This document shows positions 7,670-16,062 of a DNA stretch of 21,765 nt, piece after piece. The position numbers were made by a program, and so were the translations under genes. How positions within the stretch are numbered: the stretch's first letter is position 1; each line of letters starts with the position of its first letter. The notes beneath the pieces were generated by a model. The model searched no databases and was not told the DNA's origin. It worked only from the letters and a program-made list of their open reading frames with translations. This DNA is from Treponema sp. (GTDB lineage: Bacteria > Spirochaetota > Spirochaetia > Treponematales > Treponemataceae): positions 1 through 21,765 of the forward strand of contig JAEDGP010000034.1 in the NCBI GenBank assembly GCA_016297405.1. Direction: 5' to 3'.

Positions 7670-9028
7670 CTAAAAGCGCACTTTACTTTCTTCCTCAGGA
7701 CCTGTAATCACTACCCAGGCAGAGCTTTCGTCAATCCAATATTTTTTGAAAACCCTAAGCACATCCTGGACAGTACATCTCTTTGCTATGACTGAAAGTT
7801 CATCAGCTTTCTGCACATCACCAAACTGCAAAAGGCTTGCTGCCATTCTGGCAACAATTCCATAGGTGGTACTCTGAGTTGCATATTTTTTATTTATGTA
7901 CGTATTCTTATAACCTTCAAGCCTGTCAGCAAGATCTTCGAAAATATAGTTTCCGTCTTGATCACGGCCACAAATAACTTTGCCCGAAGCCATAATAAGC
8001 CTGGCTTCTTCCACATATTTCACAAAATTCTCCAGATCCGAGATTTTGAAGATATATTCGCAGGCGTAGGGTGCAAAGCTGCTTTCCATATAGGTTTGGG
8101 GAGAATAACAGGCCCCGTAATTTTCACGCACAACACTGAACATGATCCCATCGTAAATTATGGAAGCAACCCGGGAAACCGCATAATCAGGGTCTGTAAC
8201 AGGCGCAGATGCAAAAAAACGCGCCGCATAGCCAGTTTTCGCAGCATCCGGATGAAGGAAAACTCCATTTACCGCAGGAACGGTGATCGCCGGAAAATCC
8301 AAAACCTTCAACTCTTCTGCACCACAAGGAATATCTGCAAATTCTTTGTTCAGCAATTCAAGAATTTCATTTTCTGTATGGTTCGTATATACCACAAGAC
8401 TGATTCTTCTGGAATCCATTATTGTCTTATGAAAAGCGCGAACCTTTTCCAGTGTAATATTATTCACCGATTCATCAGTAACGCTGGAAGACGTAGCATA
8501 TGGATGACCGTCATAAATCATCTTGTCGCCATAATAAAGCACAAGACTTTGAGGATCGTTCATGTAAGACTGAATTTCCTGCACGCAATTAGTCATGATT
8601 TTATCATAAGCTTTTTGCTCCATGGAAGGATTCTTGAAAAGATCTGCTGCAATCTCTATCATCTGCAAAAAATAATCTTTTATGGCTACAGTGCGCATTA
8701 CAGAACCATCGGAACTGGTGCTGGCACTTACAGAACTTTCCGTGCTGAAGGAAATATGATTGATGGTATTACGAGGATACTTTTCTGAACCTTCGCAAAG
8801 CAAATCAAAAAGAACAGACTCGATTCCAGAATCCTGCTGGGAATAATAAGCAATGCCACCTTTCACAACAATGGCCAGGGCATCAATCTGGCTTGTATCA
8901 TTCTTGCGAAAATATACTGGAATGCCGTTATTAAGCTTAAGTTCCTTCACCAAAGCTTTCTGGGCATACGCAAAACCGGCACAAAAAAAAGTACAAATTA
9001 AACAAAAAAATCTAAAAAAGTTTTTCAT
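7670..9028 (-). CDS. Secreted M16-family subunit lacking the zinc-binding motif
   Basis: A 452-residue protein with a signal peptide (hydrophobic residues about 4-20, probable cleavage after AYA at 22) and the M16B fold: LNNGIPVYFRKN near the N-terminus, a middle RISLVVYTNHTENEI strand and a C-terminal half with VRENYGACYSPQTY. Where active M16 proteases have HxxEH, this protein has GIESVLFDLL, so the positions read S71-x-x-F74-D75 and cannot bind zinc. It is therefore probably the non-catalytic partner of the upstream protease, as in two-subunit M16B enzymes such as mitochondrial processing peptidase. Its ATG overlaps the upstream stop by 4 bases (ATGA), supporting coupled synthesis and a heterodimer. 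Expected location is the periplasm. Confidence 0.85.
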   Translation of the reverse strand: MKNFFRFFCLICTFFCAGFAYAQKALVKELKLNNGIPVYFRKNDTSQIDALAIVVKGGIAYYSQQDSGIESVLFDLLCEGSEKYPRNTINHISFSTESSVSASTSSDGSVMRTVAIKDYFLQMIEIAADLFKNPSMEQKAYDKIMTNCVQEIQSYMNDPQSLVLYYGDKMIYDGHPYATSSSVTDESVNNITLEKVRAFHKTIMDSRRISLVVYTNHTENEILELLNKEFADIPCGAEELKVLDFPAITVPAVNGVFLHPDAAKTGYAARFFASAPVTDPDYAVSRVASIIYDGIMFSVVRENYGACYSPQTYMESSFAPYACEYIFKISDLENFVKYVEEARLIMASGKVICGRDQDGNYIFEDLADRLEGYKNTYINKKYATQSTTYGIVARMAASLLQFGDVQKADELSVIAKRCTVQDVLRVFKKYWIDESSAWVVITGPEEESKVRF

Positions 9029-10578
9029 TTACCAGCCTCCTGCAACTGCGCACTTTCCGATGAACCATTTTCCGATGAACCATTTTCCGATGAACCATTT
9101 TCCTGTGGCCTATTTTCTGCATCAGATTTGCTTTTCATGCTGAACCATACCACATCCTCAAAACGTATTTCCTTGTAGCCAGCCTTATCAAAATCATCTT
9201 TGTATTTGGCGTAACATTCAGGATTCACCAGAAGCAAAACGAAAGCGCCTTTATCCACAATATATTTGTTTGCAAAATTCACAAGATCATAATTGGAAAT
9301 GACTCCCATTTCATTGATGTAATCATAGTAATAAAACTCATCTGCACAAATCCAGTAATAACGCAGCGCATTCAAAAGGCCCGAAGCGGTTTCAGTTTCA
9401 TAGGCGCGGCTATCGGTAAGTTGCCTGACAGTAACTTGCCTTTCCACCTTCGTATTTTTTGCGCAATCTAAAATCCAGTCATCCAGATGATCCAAAAAAT
9501 ATTCAGTGCGCATAACCAAATCTTTTGTCGGATCTGGCAGCATTACACTAAAACTAAAAGAACCACATTGCCTGTATGTAGGACAAGAAAAACCAACATA
9601 ATCTGTATCTGGAACGTCAAGAGTTTTGTCTTCGCAAACATTTTTCATGAAACGCGCTTTTGGATTTCTGCAAAGGCTTATCAAGCCATCCGCAACAAAA
9701 GTGTCATGACGCTGAAAAGCCGCATCCGGCCCGCGATAATTCACTTGCACCTGGGCCCAGTCTTTGGAAATCTGATTGTATGGCAAAACATAGCGCACCT
9801 TGTCTTTCATTGGATTCTGGTCATGGCGATAAAGTCCCTTTGCAAAAGGATTTTTCGCTTTTTTCCATGAACCGTATATTTTTTTTACAAGCTTGTAGAC
9901 TTCCTTTGGATTTACATCTCCGCCAATAAAAAGAGCTGCATTGTTCGGCACGTAATATTTGGACTGAATTTCCCTAAGCTTTTGAACAGTTGCACCATTA
10001 ATGGAATCAATGCTTCCACCCGGATCCATCTTATATGGCGCATCACCAAAAAGCGTGGACTGATATGCAAAACGATAAAGACTTGCAGTATCGCTCAGAT
10101 TCCCCTGAATTTCAGAAACTACAACCTTCTTTTCATTTTCCAGTTCCTTTTCATTAAGCAAGGGAAATCGAATTGCCGCATTCCAAAACTCAAGCCCCTT
10201 TTCAATCTGGTCAGAAGGAACAGTAAAAAAATAATTTACGCACTCAACACCAGTAGTACCATTCCAGCTGGCAACCCCCATGTCGCTCAATGCACGCTGT
10301 ACACTCACCGCATCCTTATAAAGTCCATTTCCCTTGAACATCATGTGTTCATACAAATGGAAAAGCCCAGCCGTATCTTCCTCCTGGGTGAAGGCACCAC
10401 ATTTCACTGCAATCTCAATGTAAGTCAGTGGAACTGCATGATTTTCCGCCACAAAAAGCTTCAATCCGTTAGGAAGCGTCCACTGATAAAGATTTTTAAT
10501 TGGTGTACTTTTGGCAAAAACAAGAGCCGCCATAAGAAAAAGTGCAGCTGCAAAAAACTTTTTTTTCATTCCTTTCAT
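9025..10578 (-). CDS. Secreted M16-family zinc protease (catalytic subunit)
   Basis: A protein of about 517 residues with a lysine-rich signal peptide (MKGMKKKFFAAALFLMAALVFA). The M16 motif is intact: H74-x-x-E77-H78 (FHLYEHMMFKG), with E156 in VVVSEIQGN as the likely third zinc ligand about 77 residues on. These enzymes cut unfolded peptides inside a closed chamber. A TTG at 10620 would add 14 residues, but TATAAT at 10585-10590 lies between, so I take the ATG at 10578 (10569 is also possible). The C-terminus ends in a low-complexity tail with three GSSEN repeats, encoded by perfect 15-base repeats. The degenerate partner follows with a 4-base overlap. Substrates are unknown. Confidence 0.88.
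   Translation of the reverse strand: MKGMKKKFFAAALFLMAALVFAKSTPIKNLYQWTLPNGLKLFVAENHAVPLTYIEIAVKCGAFTQEEDTAGLFHLYEHMMFKGNGLYKDAVSVQRALSDMGVASWNGTTGVECVNYFFTVPSDQIEKGLEFWNAAIRFPLLNEKELENEKKVVVSEIQGNLSDTASLYRFAYQSTLFGDAPYKMDPGGSIDSINGATVQKLREIQSKYYVPNNAALFIGGDVNPKEVYKLVKKIYGSWKKAKNPFAKGLYRHDQNPMKDKVRYVLPYNQISKDWAQVQVNYRGPDAAFQRHDTFVADGLISLCRNPKARFMKNVCEDKTLDVPDTDYVGFSCPTYRQCGSFSFSVMLPDPTKDLVMRTEYFLDHLDDWILDCAKNTKVERQVTVRQLTDSRAYETETASGLLNALRYYWICADEFYYYDYINEMGVISNYDLVNFANKYIVDKGAFVLLLVNPECYAKYKDDFDKAGYKEIRFEDVVWFSMKSKSDAENRPQENGSSENGSSENGSSESAQLQEAGK
9055..9099 (-). repeat. Three perfect 15-base tandem repeats in the M16 protease tail
   Basis: The unit (plus-strand TTCCGATGAACCATT) occurs three times in a row and encodes GSSEN repeats near the C-terminus. 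Being a multiple of 3, copy-number change would keep the frame. Confidence 0.9.
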
Positions 10579-10584
10579 ATTTTG

Positions 10585-10590
10585 ATTATA
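10585..10590 (-). promoter_or_regulatory. Candidate -10 element of the M16 pair, placed for a leaderless transcript
   Basis: TATAAT on the minus strand is followed by 6 bases (CAAAAT) and then ATG at 10578. The -35 is poor (GTGAAA, 15 bases away). An AAGG overlaps the -10 box but would be at or upstream of the transcript start. Confidence 0.4.
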
Positions 10591-10621
10591 CCTTAAAAAC
10601 AACGTTTTCACATCTTTCAAT

Positions 10622-10727
10622 ATAAAAAAAAAGAGGGAGAAGTCTCTCCCTCGCTCCAGATCTTTGGATAAACCAAAGGTCTTACGCTACCCTCTCGCCT
10701 GGGGCATAGCCCCAAACCCCGGGACGT
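10622..10727 (-). repeat. Intergenic string of three hairpins, possible dispersed element
   Basis: In minus-strand order: TGGGGC-TAT-GCCCCA (10700-10714); a 10-base stem with one mismatch, AGACCTTTGG pairing with CCAAAGATCT (10659-10681 region); then the T-tailed terminator hairpin. The stretch is visibly more GC-rich than its surroundings and starts right after the lysA stop. It resembles modular palindromic intergenic elements I associate with treponeme genomes, but copy number cannot be judged from one window. Confidence 0.5.
10624..10652 (-). terminator. Rho-independent terminator of the diaminopimelate decarboxylase gene
   Basis: A perfect 8-base stem (GAGGGAGA with TCTCCCTC, 10633-10652, 4-base loop) is followed on the minus strand by nine T residues (10624-10632). 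It is also the last of three hairpins in this gap. Confidence 0.85.
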
Positions 10728-11996
10728 TTATTTGAAATTTTTTACGCCATCCAGATCAAGTGTTGCAAAAAGATCTTCAACGGTTTCTTTTCTGCGAATC
10801 TCCATAAACGTTCCGTCTGGACGCATAAGGATTTCTCCACAGCGAAGCTTTGAATTGTAGTTAAAGCCCATTGCACGACCATGAGCACCAGCATCGTGAA
10901 TAATCACATAGTCGCCCATATCGATTTTTGGAAGAGGACGCTGAACTGCAAATTTATCGCAGTTTTCGCAAAGGCTTCCAACCACATCATAAACATGATC
11001 TTTAGGTTCATTTTCCTTTCCGCTTACAGTAACTTCATGATAAGCACCATACATACCAGGGCGCATAAGATCTGCCATACAGGAATCTACAGCAATATAT
11101 TCGCGGTAGATATGCTTCTGATGGATTGCTGTAGTTACAAGCCAGCCGTAAGGACCAGTAATTGGACGGCCACATTCCCAGTAGATTCCAAGAGGATCAA
11201 GACCTGCAGGAACGATTACCCGGTCATATTCCTTTCTGATTCCCCGGGCAACATAATCATAATCCACAGGCTTCTGGTCTGGCTTGTAAGGAATGCCAAG
11301 TCCTCCACCTAAATCAGTAAATTCAATGCGCACGCCAGTCTTTTCCTTGATTTCTACGCAAAGTTCAAACACAAGCTTTGCTGTATCAATAAAGAAATCC
11401 GGATTTAATTCGTTGGAGGCAACCATTGTGTGAAGGCCAAAGTGCTGAACCCCTTCTTTTTTGCAGATTGCATAAGCTTCTATGATTTGCTGGCGTGTAA
11501 GGCCATATTTAGCTTCTTCAGGCTTTCCGATGATGGAATTGCAGCCCTGTTTGTCTGCACCTGGATTATAGCGGAAACATATTGTATCAGGAAGCGTACC
11601 ACCAAGAGCATTCTTCAAGTATTCGATATGTGTAATGTCATCAAGATTTATGAGATTTCCAAGGCCGGCAGCATACTGATATTCGTTTGCAGGAGTTTCA
11701 TTTGAAGTAAAGATTACTTTATGGCCTTCAATGCCTGCAAGTTCAGAAAGCATAAGTTCAGGAAGACTTGAACAATCTGCACCGCATCCTTCTTCTGCAA
11801 GAATTTTAAGGATATATGGATTTGGAAGAGCCTTTACCGCAAAATGCTCGCGGAATTCTGGAAAGATAGAAAAAGCTTTTGTGAACTTTCTCATGTTTTC
11901 GCGAATAGCCTTTTCATCATAAAGATAGAAAGGTGTTGGAAAATCCCTTATAAGATTTGAAAGCTCACTATGTGAAAGTGGAAAATTAGAACTCAT
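10728..11996 (-). CDS. lysA: Diaminopimelate decarboxylase (PLP fold-III)
   Basis: A 422-residue cytoplasmic enzyme of the alanine-racemase-like fold III. The LysA reaction converts meso-diaminopimelate to L-lysine plus CO2. PfYLYDEKAI at the N-terminus is typical, and the PLP lysine is K55 (HFAVKALPNP). FGLHTMVASNELN, DLGGGLGIPY (phosphate-binding glycines) and ECGRPITGP follow. The cross-subunit active-site loop is CENCD at 343-347, and GAHGRAMGFNYNS starts at about 370. ECGR replaces the commoner EPGR, and GAH replaces GAY. These look like a clade variant rather than damage, but specificity for a related substrate cannot be excluded. GAGG lies 10 bases before the ATG. It is a single gene, divergent from the HAD gene, with a strong terminator. 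Confidence 0.85.
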   Translation of the reverse strand: MSSNFPLSHSELSNLIRDFPTPFYLYDEKAIRENMRKFTKAFSIFPEFREHFAVKALPNPYILKILAEEGCGADCSSLPELMLSELAGIEGHKVIFTSNETPANEYQYAAGLGNLINLDDITHIEYLKNALGGTLPDTICFRYNPGADKQGCNSIIGKPEEAKYGLTRQQIIEAYAICKKEGVQHFGLHTMVASNELNPDFFIDTAKLVFELCVEIKEKTGVRIEFTDLGGGLGIPYKPDQKPVDYDYVARGIRKEYDRVIVPAGLDPLGIYWECGRPITGPYGWLVTTAIHQKHIYREYIAVDSCMADLMRPGMYGAYHEVTVSGKENEPKDHVYDVVGSLCENCDKFAVQRPLPKIDMGDYVIIHDAGAHGRAMGFNYNSKLRCGEILMRPDGTFMEIRRKETVEDLFATLDLDGVKNFK

Positions 11997-12123
11997 GGAT
12001 AAAATACCTCAAAAAAATATTAGCGGAAAAAATGCAAAATTGCTATACCGATTGTCTTTTTCAGAAAGTCTTGTTAAAAATATACGCAAATATTTAGATG
12101 AAGAATATTTTCTGGAGAATTTT

Positions 12124-12765
12124 ATGAAAGCTTGTATCTTTGACATGGACGGAACTTTGGTAGACAGCATGATGTATTGGGAAAACTGCGGTGCGCTGTA
12201 CGTGAAAAGCCAGGGAAAAAAAGCCGATGCAGGCTTGAACCGAATCTTATTTTCCATGAGCATGGATCAAGGCGCAGACTACCTTATAGAAAATTATCTT
12301 CAAGGATACAGCCGTTCAACAGTAATCAACGGAATCATAGGAGTATTGAAAGATGCCTATGCCACAAAAATTCAGCTGAAAAACGGCGCATTGGATTTTT
12401 TGAACAAGCTTAAAAAAAATAATATTCCCTTTGCATTGGCCACGGCCACAGACAGAAAGCTTTGGACAGCCTGCTTTGAACGGCTTGGAATTGCCAAACT
12501 TTTTGACTACACCATAACTTGCGGCGAAGCTGGTTCTGGCAAAGAATTTCCAGCAATTTATCTGGATGCAGCAGGAAAACTTGGAACAGCGCCTGAAGAT
12601 ACTGTAGTTTTTGAAGACATGGCAGGCCCCGTAAAGACAGCAAAAAATGCAGGCTTTATAGTATGCGCCATAAAAGATGAGGCAAGCAAAGACAGCTTTG
12701 AAAAAATACAAAAAATTGCTGATTATTTTATAGAAGATTACAGTCAGGCAAGTATCCACTGGTAG
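12124..12765 (+). CDS. HAD-superfamily hydrolase (beta-phosphoglucomutase/phosphatase-like)
   Basis: A 213-residue HAD protein. Motif I is at the N-terminus, FDMDGTLVDS, with nucleophile D7 and acid D9. Motif II is the T of ATATDRK, and the motif III/IV region includes GSGKEFPAIY and VVFEDMAGPV, where the acidic residues hold Mg2+. The helical cap lies between motifs I and II, the subclass I layout of phosphoglycolate phosphatase and beta-phosphoglucomutase relatives; the substrate is not predictable. The frame is open from 11995, but GGAG 6 bases before the ATG at 12124 and motif I right after it fix the start. The 127 bases from 11997 to 12123 hold the divergent control region with lysA; I see no confident promoter there. 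Confidence 0.9.
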   Translation: MKACIFDMDGTLVDSMMYWENCGALYVKSQGKKADAGLNRILFSMSMDQGADYLIENYLQGYSRSTVINGIIGVLKDAYATKIQLKNGALDFLNKLKKNNIPFALATATDRKLWTACFERLGIAKLFDYTITCGEAGSGKEFPAIYLDAAGKLGTAPEDTVVFEDMAGPVKTAKNAGFIVCAIKDEASKDSFEKIQKIADYFIEDYSQASIHW

Positions 12766-12885
12766 CACTTTCATTCACTGTAATCATCTGAAAACCGCAA
12801 TTTTACTCTGCACCTGCTGTTCGTAAAAGAATAAAAACCTTGCGCGCCAGTTCAAAGCCTCATTTTCCAACAGCGTTTTTTTCTG

Positions 12886-12891
12886 TATAAT
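12886..12891 (+). promoter_or_regulatory. Candidate -10 element for ravA-viaA-thiD
   Basis: TATAAT lies 19 bases before the chosen ATG, leaving a short leader that contains GAGG. The -35 is poor (TTTTCC, 17 bases away). The remainder of the gap from 12766 shows nothing else I can support. Confidence 0.4.
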
Positions 12892-12910
12892 TTTGTTTGA
12901 GGCTTTAAAA

Positions 12911-14746
12911 ATGGTAAACAGCGATTTTTTTGACATTCCTGCAGAAATCTATTTTGCATCAGAAAGCATTTTCGACATCTTTCTTCCAGAAATCATAACC
13001 CGCTCCACAAAGCAAAGAAGTTTTGCTCTGGTTTTTGGCGGAAAAAAGAATTTCGTTTTGGGATACAAAGCCTCAAACAAATTCTGCTTCAAAGATGTTT
13101 TTCATGCCGCCGCAAGTTTCAATTCAGAAATTCCTTCAGGCCTTTTTCCAGACCAATGGTTCAAAGACGGCACTGCACTTTGCGAAATCGCAAAATTCGA
13201 AAACAATGCAATGAAAACCCTTTGCAAAAACATGAGGGCACTAAGCGAAAACCTTAAAACCGCAATTCTTGAAAACCCTGAAACAAACTGCATGATTTTC
13301 ACCGATTCGATTGAAGACAAAATTTTATATTCCTTTGTATTTTTCAGATTGGACAACACAAGACCTGATCTTTCAGTATTAAAGCAGAACGTAGGAGAAG
13401 CTTTTTTCCAGAACAGAATTTTTTCGCAAAAAAAGCTTCGTGGACTTGAAAATCCTTTCGTAAAACTTGCAGAGGAAAATCAGCAGGTTACACAAGCAAG
13501 TGCAGAAAAAAACGTTTCTTCCACAGAACGCCCTGTAAAAGCCTGTGAAACAGAATCAGAAAATGCACAAATCATATTGAACCAGAAAGACCTTTCCATA
13601 AAGTTCCAGCAGATTCTGGAAAAGAATTTCACGAAAAACGAAAAGGACCAGACAATTTCCAGCAGGATCCAGAAGCTGCTGGAAAGCGCAAACAATCTTC
13701 TGGAAAGAAAAGAAGTCTGCCGCATGATTCTGCTTGCACTGGCAAGCCAGGAAAGCATTTTTCTTTTTGGGCCACCAGGAACAGCAAAAAGCATGACAGC
13801 CAGATGGGCCGCTTCCATTTTGGACACAGACAAATATTTCAGCTGTCTTTTAAACCAATACACTCAGCCAGAAGAACTTTTTGGTCCTGTAAGCATAAAG
13901 GAACTAGAAAACGGCACATACAAACGAATTACACAAGGTTATCTTCCGGAAAGCGAGATTGTTTTTCTGGATGAAATCTGGAAAGCTGGCCCTGCAATTC
14001 TGAATACACTTTTGACAATCTGCAACGAAAAGATTTTCAAGAACGGAAACGACATAAAGAATGTGCCTCTTAAACTTTTGATTTCTGCAAGCAACGAACT
14101 TCCTTCCGAAGATTCAGGTCTTGAACCTTTATATGACAGATTTTTAATTCGCCTTTTTGTGGAACCTTTGGCAAACAAGGAAAACTTCTGGAATCTCATT
14201 ACAGAAAATCAGGAATCAATTTCATTTAAGCCAGAAAAGCCAATCACAATCAGGGAAATCCAGGAATGGAAAAATTGCGCCAAAGAAATACGCTTTAATC
14301 AAAAAATTCTTGATTTTCTTTGGACTATCCGCATTTGCCTGCAAAAGGAAGAAATATACATTTCTGACAGGCGATGGAAAAAATCTTTTGATGTAATGAA
14401 AACCTGTGCCGTACTGAATGGCAGAAAATCCATGAATCTTAGCGATGTTTCAATTCTGGCAAGCACATTATGGAACATTCCCGAAGAAATTTCAAAAATC
14501 ACTGAAATTCTGGCACAAAAAACAGTAGAAAGCATTCTTTCTGATTTCAGGTCAGATTTCAATGACAGCGAATTCATCAGCATTCTGGCTGGGCCTTGCT
14601 TTGAAAAACTAAAGCAGCAGATTATTTGCATGCTAAAAGAAAACCTTTTTGCATGCGAACTTTTCATTTGCGAATGTGAAGCTGAACTTGAAAAGCAAAG
14701 CATAAAATCCGGAATGGAAAGCTTTAAGCAAGCGTTTAACTCATGA
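12911..14746 (+). CDS. ravA: RavA-like MoxR AAA+ ATPase with long N-terminal extension
   Basis: A 611-residue ATPase of the MoxR/RavA group. RavA-ViaA pairs act as a chaperone-like system on membrane or respiratory complexes in E. coli. Walker A GPPGTAKS is at 287-294 and Walker B IVFLDEIWK around 350-358, followed by AGPAILNTLLT, the SASNELP sensor and LYDRFLIRL with the arginine finger. SDRRWKK at 485-491 is the RavA-type lid signature. Oddities: about 240 residues precede the AAA+ core, where E. coli RavA starts almost at once. The part after RRWKK is only about 122 residues, too short to include the LARA domain that binds lysine decarboxylase in E. coli. GAGG 8 bases upstream supports the ATG at 12911 over a TTG at 12893. 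It overlaps viaA by 4 bases. Confidence 0.88.
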   Translation: MVNSDFFDIPAEIYFASESIFDIFLPEIITRSTKQRSFALVFGGKKNFVLGYKASNKFCFKDVFHAAASFNSEIPSGLFPDQWFKDGTALCEIAKFENNAMKTLCKNMRALSENLKTAILENPETNCMIFTDSIEDKILYSFVFFRLDNTRPDLSVLKQNVGEAFFQNRIFSQKKLRGLENPFVKLAEENQQVTQASAEKNVSSTERPVKACETESENAQIILNQKDLSIKFQQILEKNFTKNEKDQTISSRIQKLLESANNLLERKEVCRMILLALASQESIFLFGPPGTAKSMTARWAASILDTDKYFSCLLNQYTQPEELFGPVSIKELENGTYKRITQGYLPESEIVFLDEIWKAGPAILNTLLTICNEKIFKNGNDIKNVPLKLLISASNELPSEDSGLEPLYDRFLIRLFVEPLANKENFWNLITENQESISFKPEKPITIREIQEWKNCAKEIRFNQKILDFLWTIRICLQKEEIYISDRRWKKSFDVMKTCAVLNGRKSMNLSDVSILASTLWNIPEEISKITEILAQKTVESILSDFRSDFNDSEFISILAGPCFEKLKQQIICMLKENLFACELFICECEAELEKQSIKSGMESFKQAFNS

Positions 14747-16062
14747 TGCAAACCACACAAGGCCCTCAAACGCTGGACAAGCGAATCAATACCCTTTTAG
14801 AATGCCGCAAAGACGATATTTTCCGCAGCAAAAAATATCCCCTTGCCTCTAAGTGTCTGGAAGAAATTGAAACAATTGTTTTAAAAATCAGGCTTCCCCA
14901 TTCCGCATCAAATAAAGTGATGAATGACATCTTCGCTTTTTGGGCAGGTTTTGCAAAACAGAACCCCTATTCAAGAACTCCATGGCTTCAAAAACTTTTT
15001 ATTTTATATTTGCTTTCAGATTTTGATAGAATCTATTATGGTTCAATTTCAGATTCTACGATTAATGGAAACGGCTGGCAGACTGCACAAGGACTTTCGA
15101 ATCAAAATCAAAATCCTAACGTATATGATGAAAATCATCAGCCGCAGCTGGATTTTTCGAAAACCCGGAATCTCATGGAAAATATATCACAGAATATTCA
15201 GCTTCAAAATCTGATTGGCTTACAGATGAATTTGTCCGGGGAAGACCTGATGAACATGTTCGCTTTGGCAAACGAAGAAGCTGGAAACCAAAGCCAGACT
15301 TCTGTCCTGGAAATCCAGGATTATCTTTTAAAAATAAGGAAAAACAAAGAACTTTGCGAATTTGCAAAGAAAATCGGAGGACACCATCGGCCCCCAAAGT
15401 TCTACCAGGCTTTGGTAAGCTATGACGGTATTCACTATTCCAATGACTTAAAGAACACTATGGCAAGCGAGCTGGCCCTTCATAAAAACAGCAAAACCCG
15501 CACAGAGTTTTTACGACGTTATTCCCAAAAGGAACTTTTGTGCTACAAAATGGGGCCGGACAGCGAACATAACAGAAGAAAGGGAAATTGCGGTCCCATC
15601 GTTTTGTGCCTTGACACTTCAAGTTCCATGCAAGGTGATGGCGAACTGCTTTCCAAAGCCATGTGCCTTTATCTTGCAAAGCTTGGAGCAGAAAAAAAAC
15701 GGAATCTTTGCGTCATAAATTTTTCAGTTGATTTTAAGACAATCAGACTTTGCAAAGAAAGTTCTGCTTCAATGATCAAAAAGCTTTTGGAGTTTCTTAA
15801 AACCTCTTTTAATGGAGGAACAGAAATCGGGCCGGCTTTTGAAAACGCTTTTAAAACACTGAACGAAGAAGATTTTTCAGACGCAGATGTGCTTGTGGTT
15901 TCGGATTTTGTCACAAGGCCATTGAGCGAAGAAAGCATAAAAAACATAAAAGAAGCAAAGAAAAAAGGAACCAGATTCTTTGGGCTTTGCATCAAAGCTC
16001 ATCAGTCCCAGAACCAAAACCAGGAACTGAAAGGCCTGATGGATGAATGGCAGGAAGCATAA
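14743..16062 (+). CDS. viaA: VWA-domain protein ViaA
   Basis: A 439-residue cytoplasmic partner of the MoxR ATPase. The N-terminal half is helical and divergent, with a Gln/Asn-rich patch around residues 120-135. KELLCYKMGP precedes the C-terminal von Willebrand A domain. The metal-ion-dependent adhesion site is complete: D291-x-S293-x-S295 (DTSSSM), T360 (FNGGTEIGPAF) and D388 (VVSDFV). Length and layout match E. coli ViaA. In known pairs ViaA stimulates RavA ATPase activity and links it to targets through the metal site. The start overlaps the ravA stop (ATGATG; either ATG, 14743 or 14746, is possible), so the two are co-translated. The thiD start follows the stop directly. Confidence 0.88.
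   Translation: MMQTTQGPQTLDKRINTLLECRKDDIFRSKKYPLASKCLEEIETIVLKIRLPHSASNKVMNDIFAFWAGFAKQNPYSRTPWLQKLFILYLLSDFDRIYYGSISDSTINGNGWQTAQGLSNQNQNPNVYDENHQPQLDFSKTRNLMENISQNIQLQNLIGLQMNLSGEDLMNMFALANEEAGNQSQTSVLEIQDYLLKIRKNKELCEFAKKIGGHHRPPKFYQALVSYDGIHYSNDLKNTMASELALHKNSKTRTEFLRRYSQKELLCYKMGPDSEHNRRKGNCGPIVLCLDTSSSMQGDGELLSKAMCLYLAKLGAEKKRNLCVINFSVDFKTIRLCKESSASMIKKLLEFLKTSFNGGTEIGPAFENAFKTLNEEDFSDADVLVVSDFVTRPLSEESIKNIKEAKKKGTRFFGLCIKAHQSQNQNQELKGLMDEWQEA

Noticed and set aside
7958..8788. 276-codon plus-strand open frame opposite the M16 partner gene
   Set aside because: The translation is Cys/His/Arg-rich without domain character, while the minus strand has a signal peptide, M16 fold motifs and a 4-base operon overlap. 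It is an antisense shadow.
9982..10596. 204-codon plus-strand open frame opposite the M16 protease
   Set aside because: It lies fully over the HxxEH-bearing coding strand and has no ribosome binding site or recognisable motif.
10728..14746. Functional link between lysA and RavA, recalling the RavA-lysine decarboxylase complex
   Set aside because: The E. coli partner LdcI/CadA is an unrelated fold-I lysine decarboxylase, the genes here are divergent and separated by a HAD gene, and the LARA docking domain appears absent.
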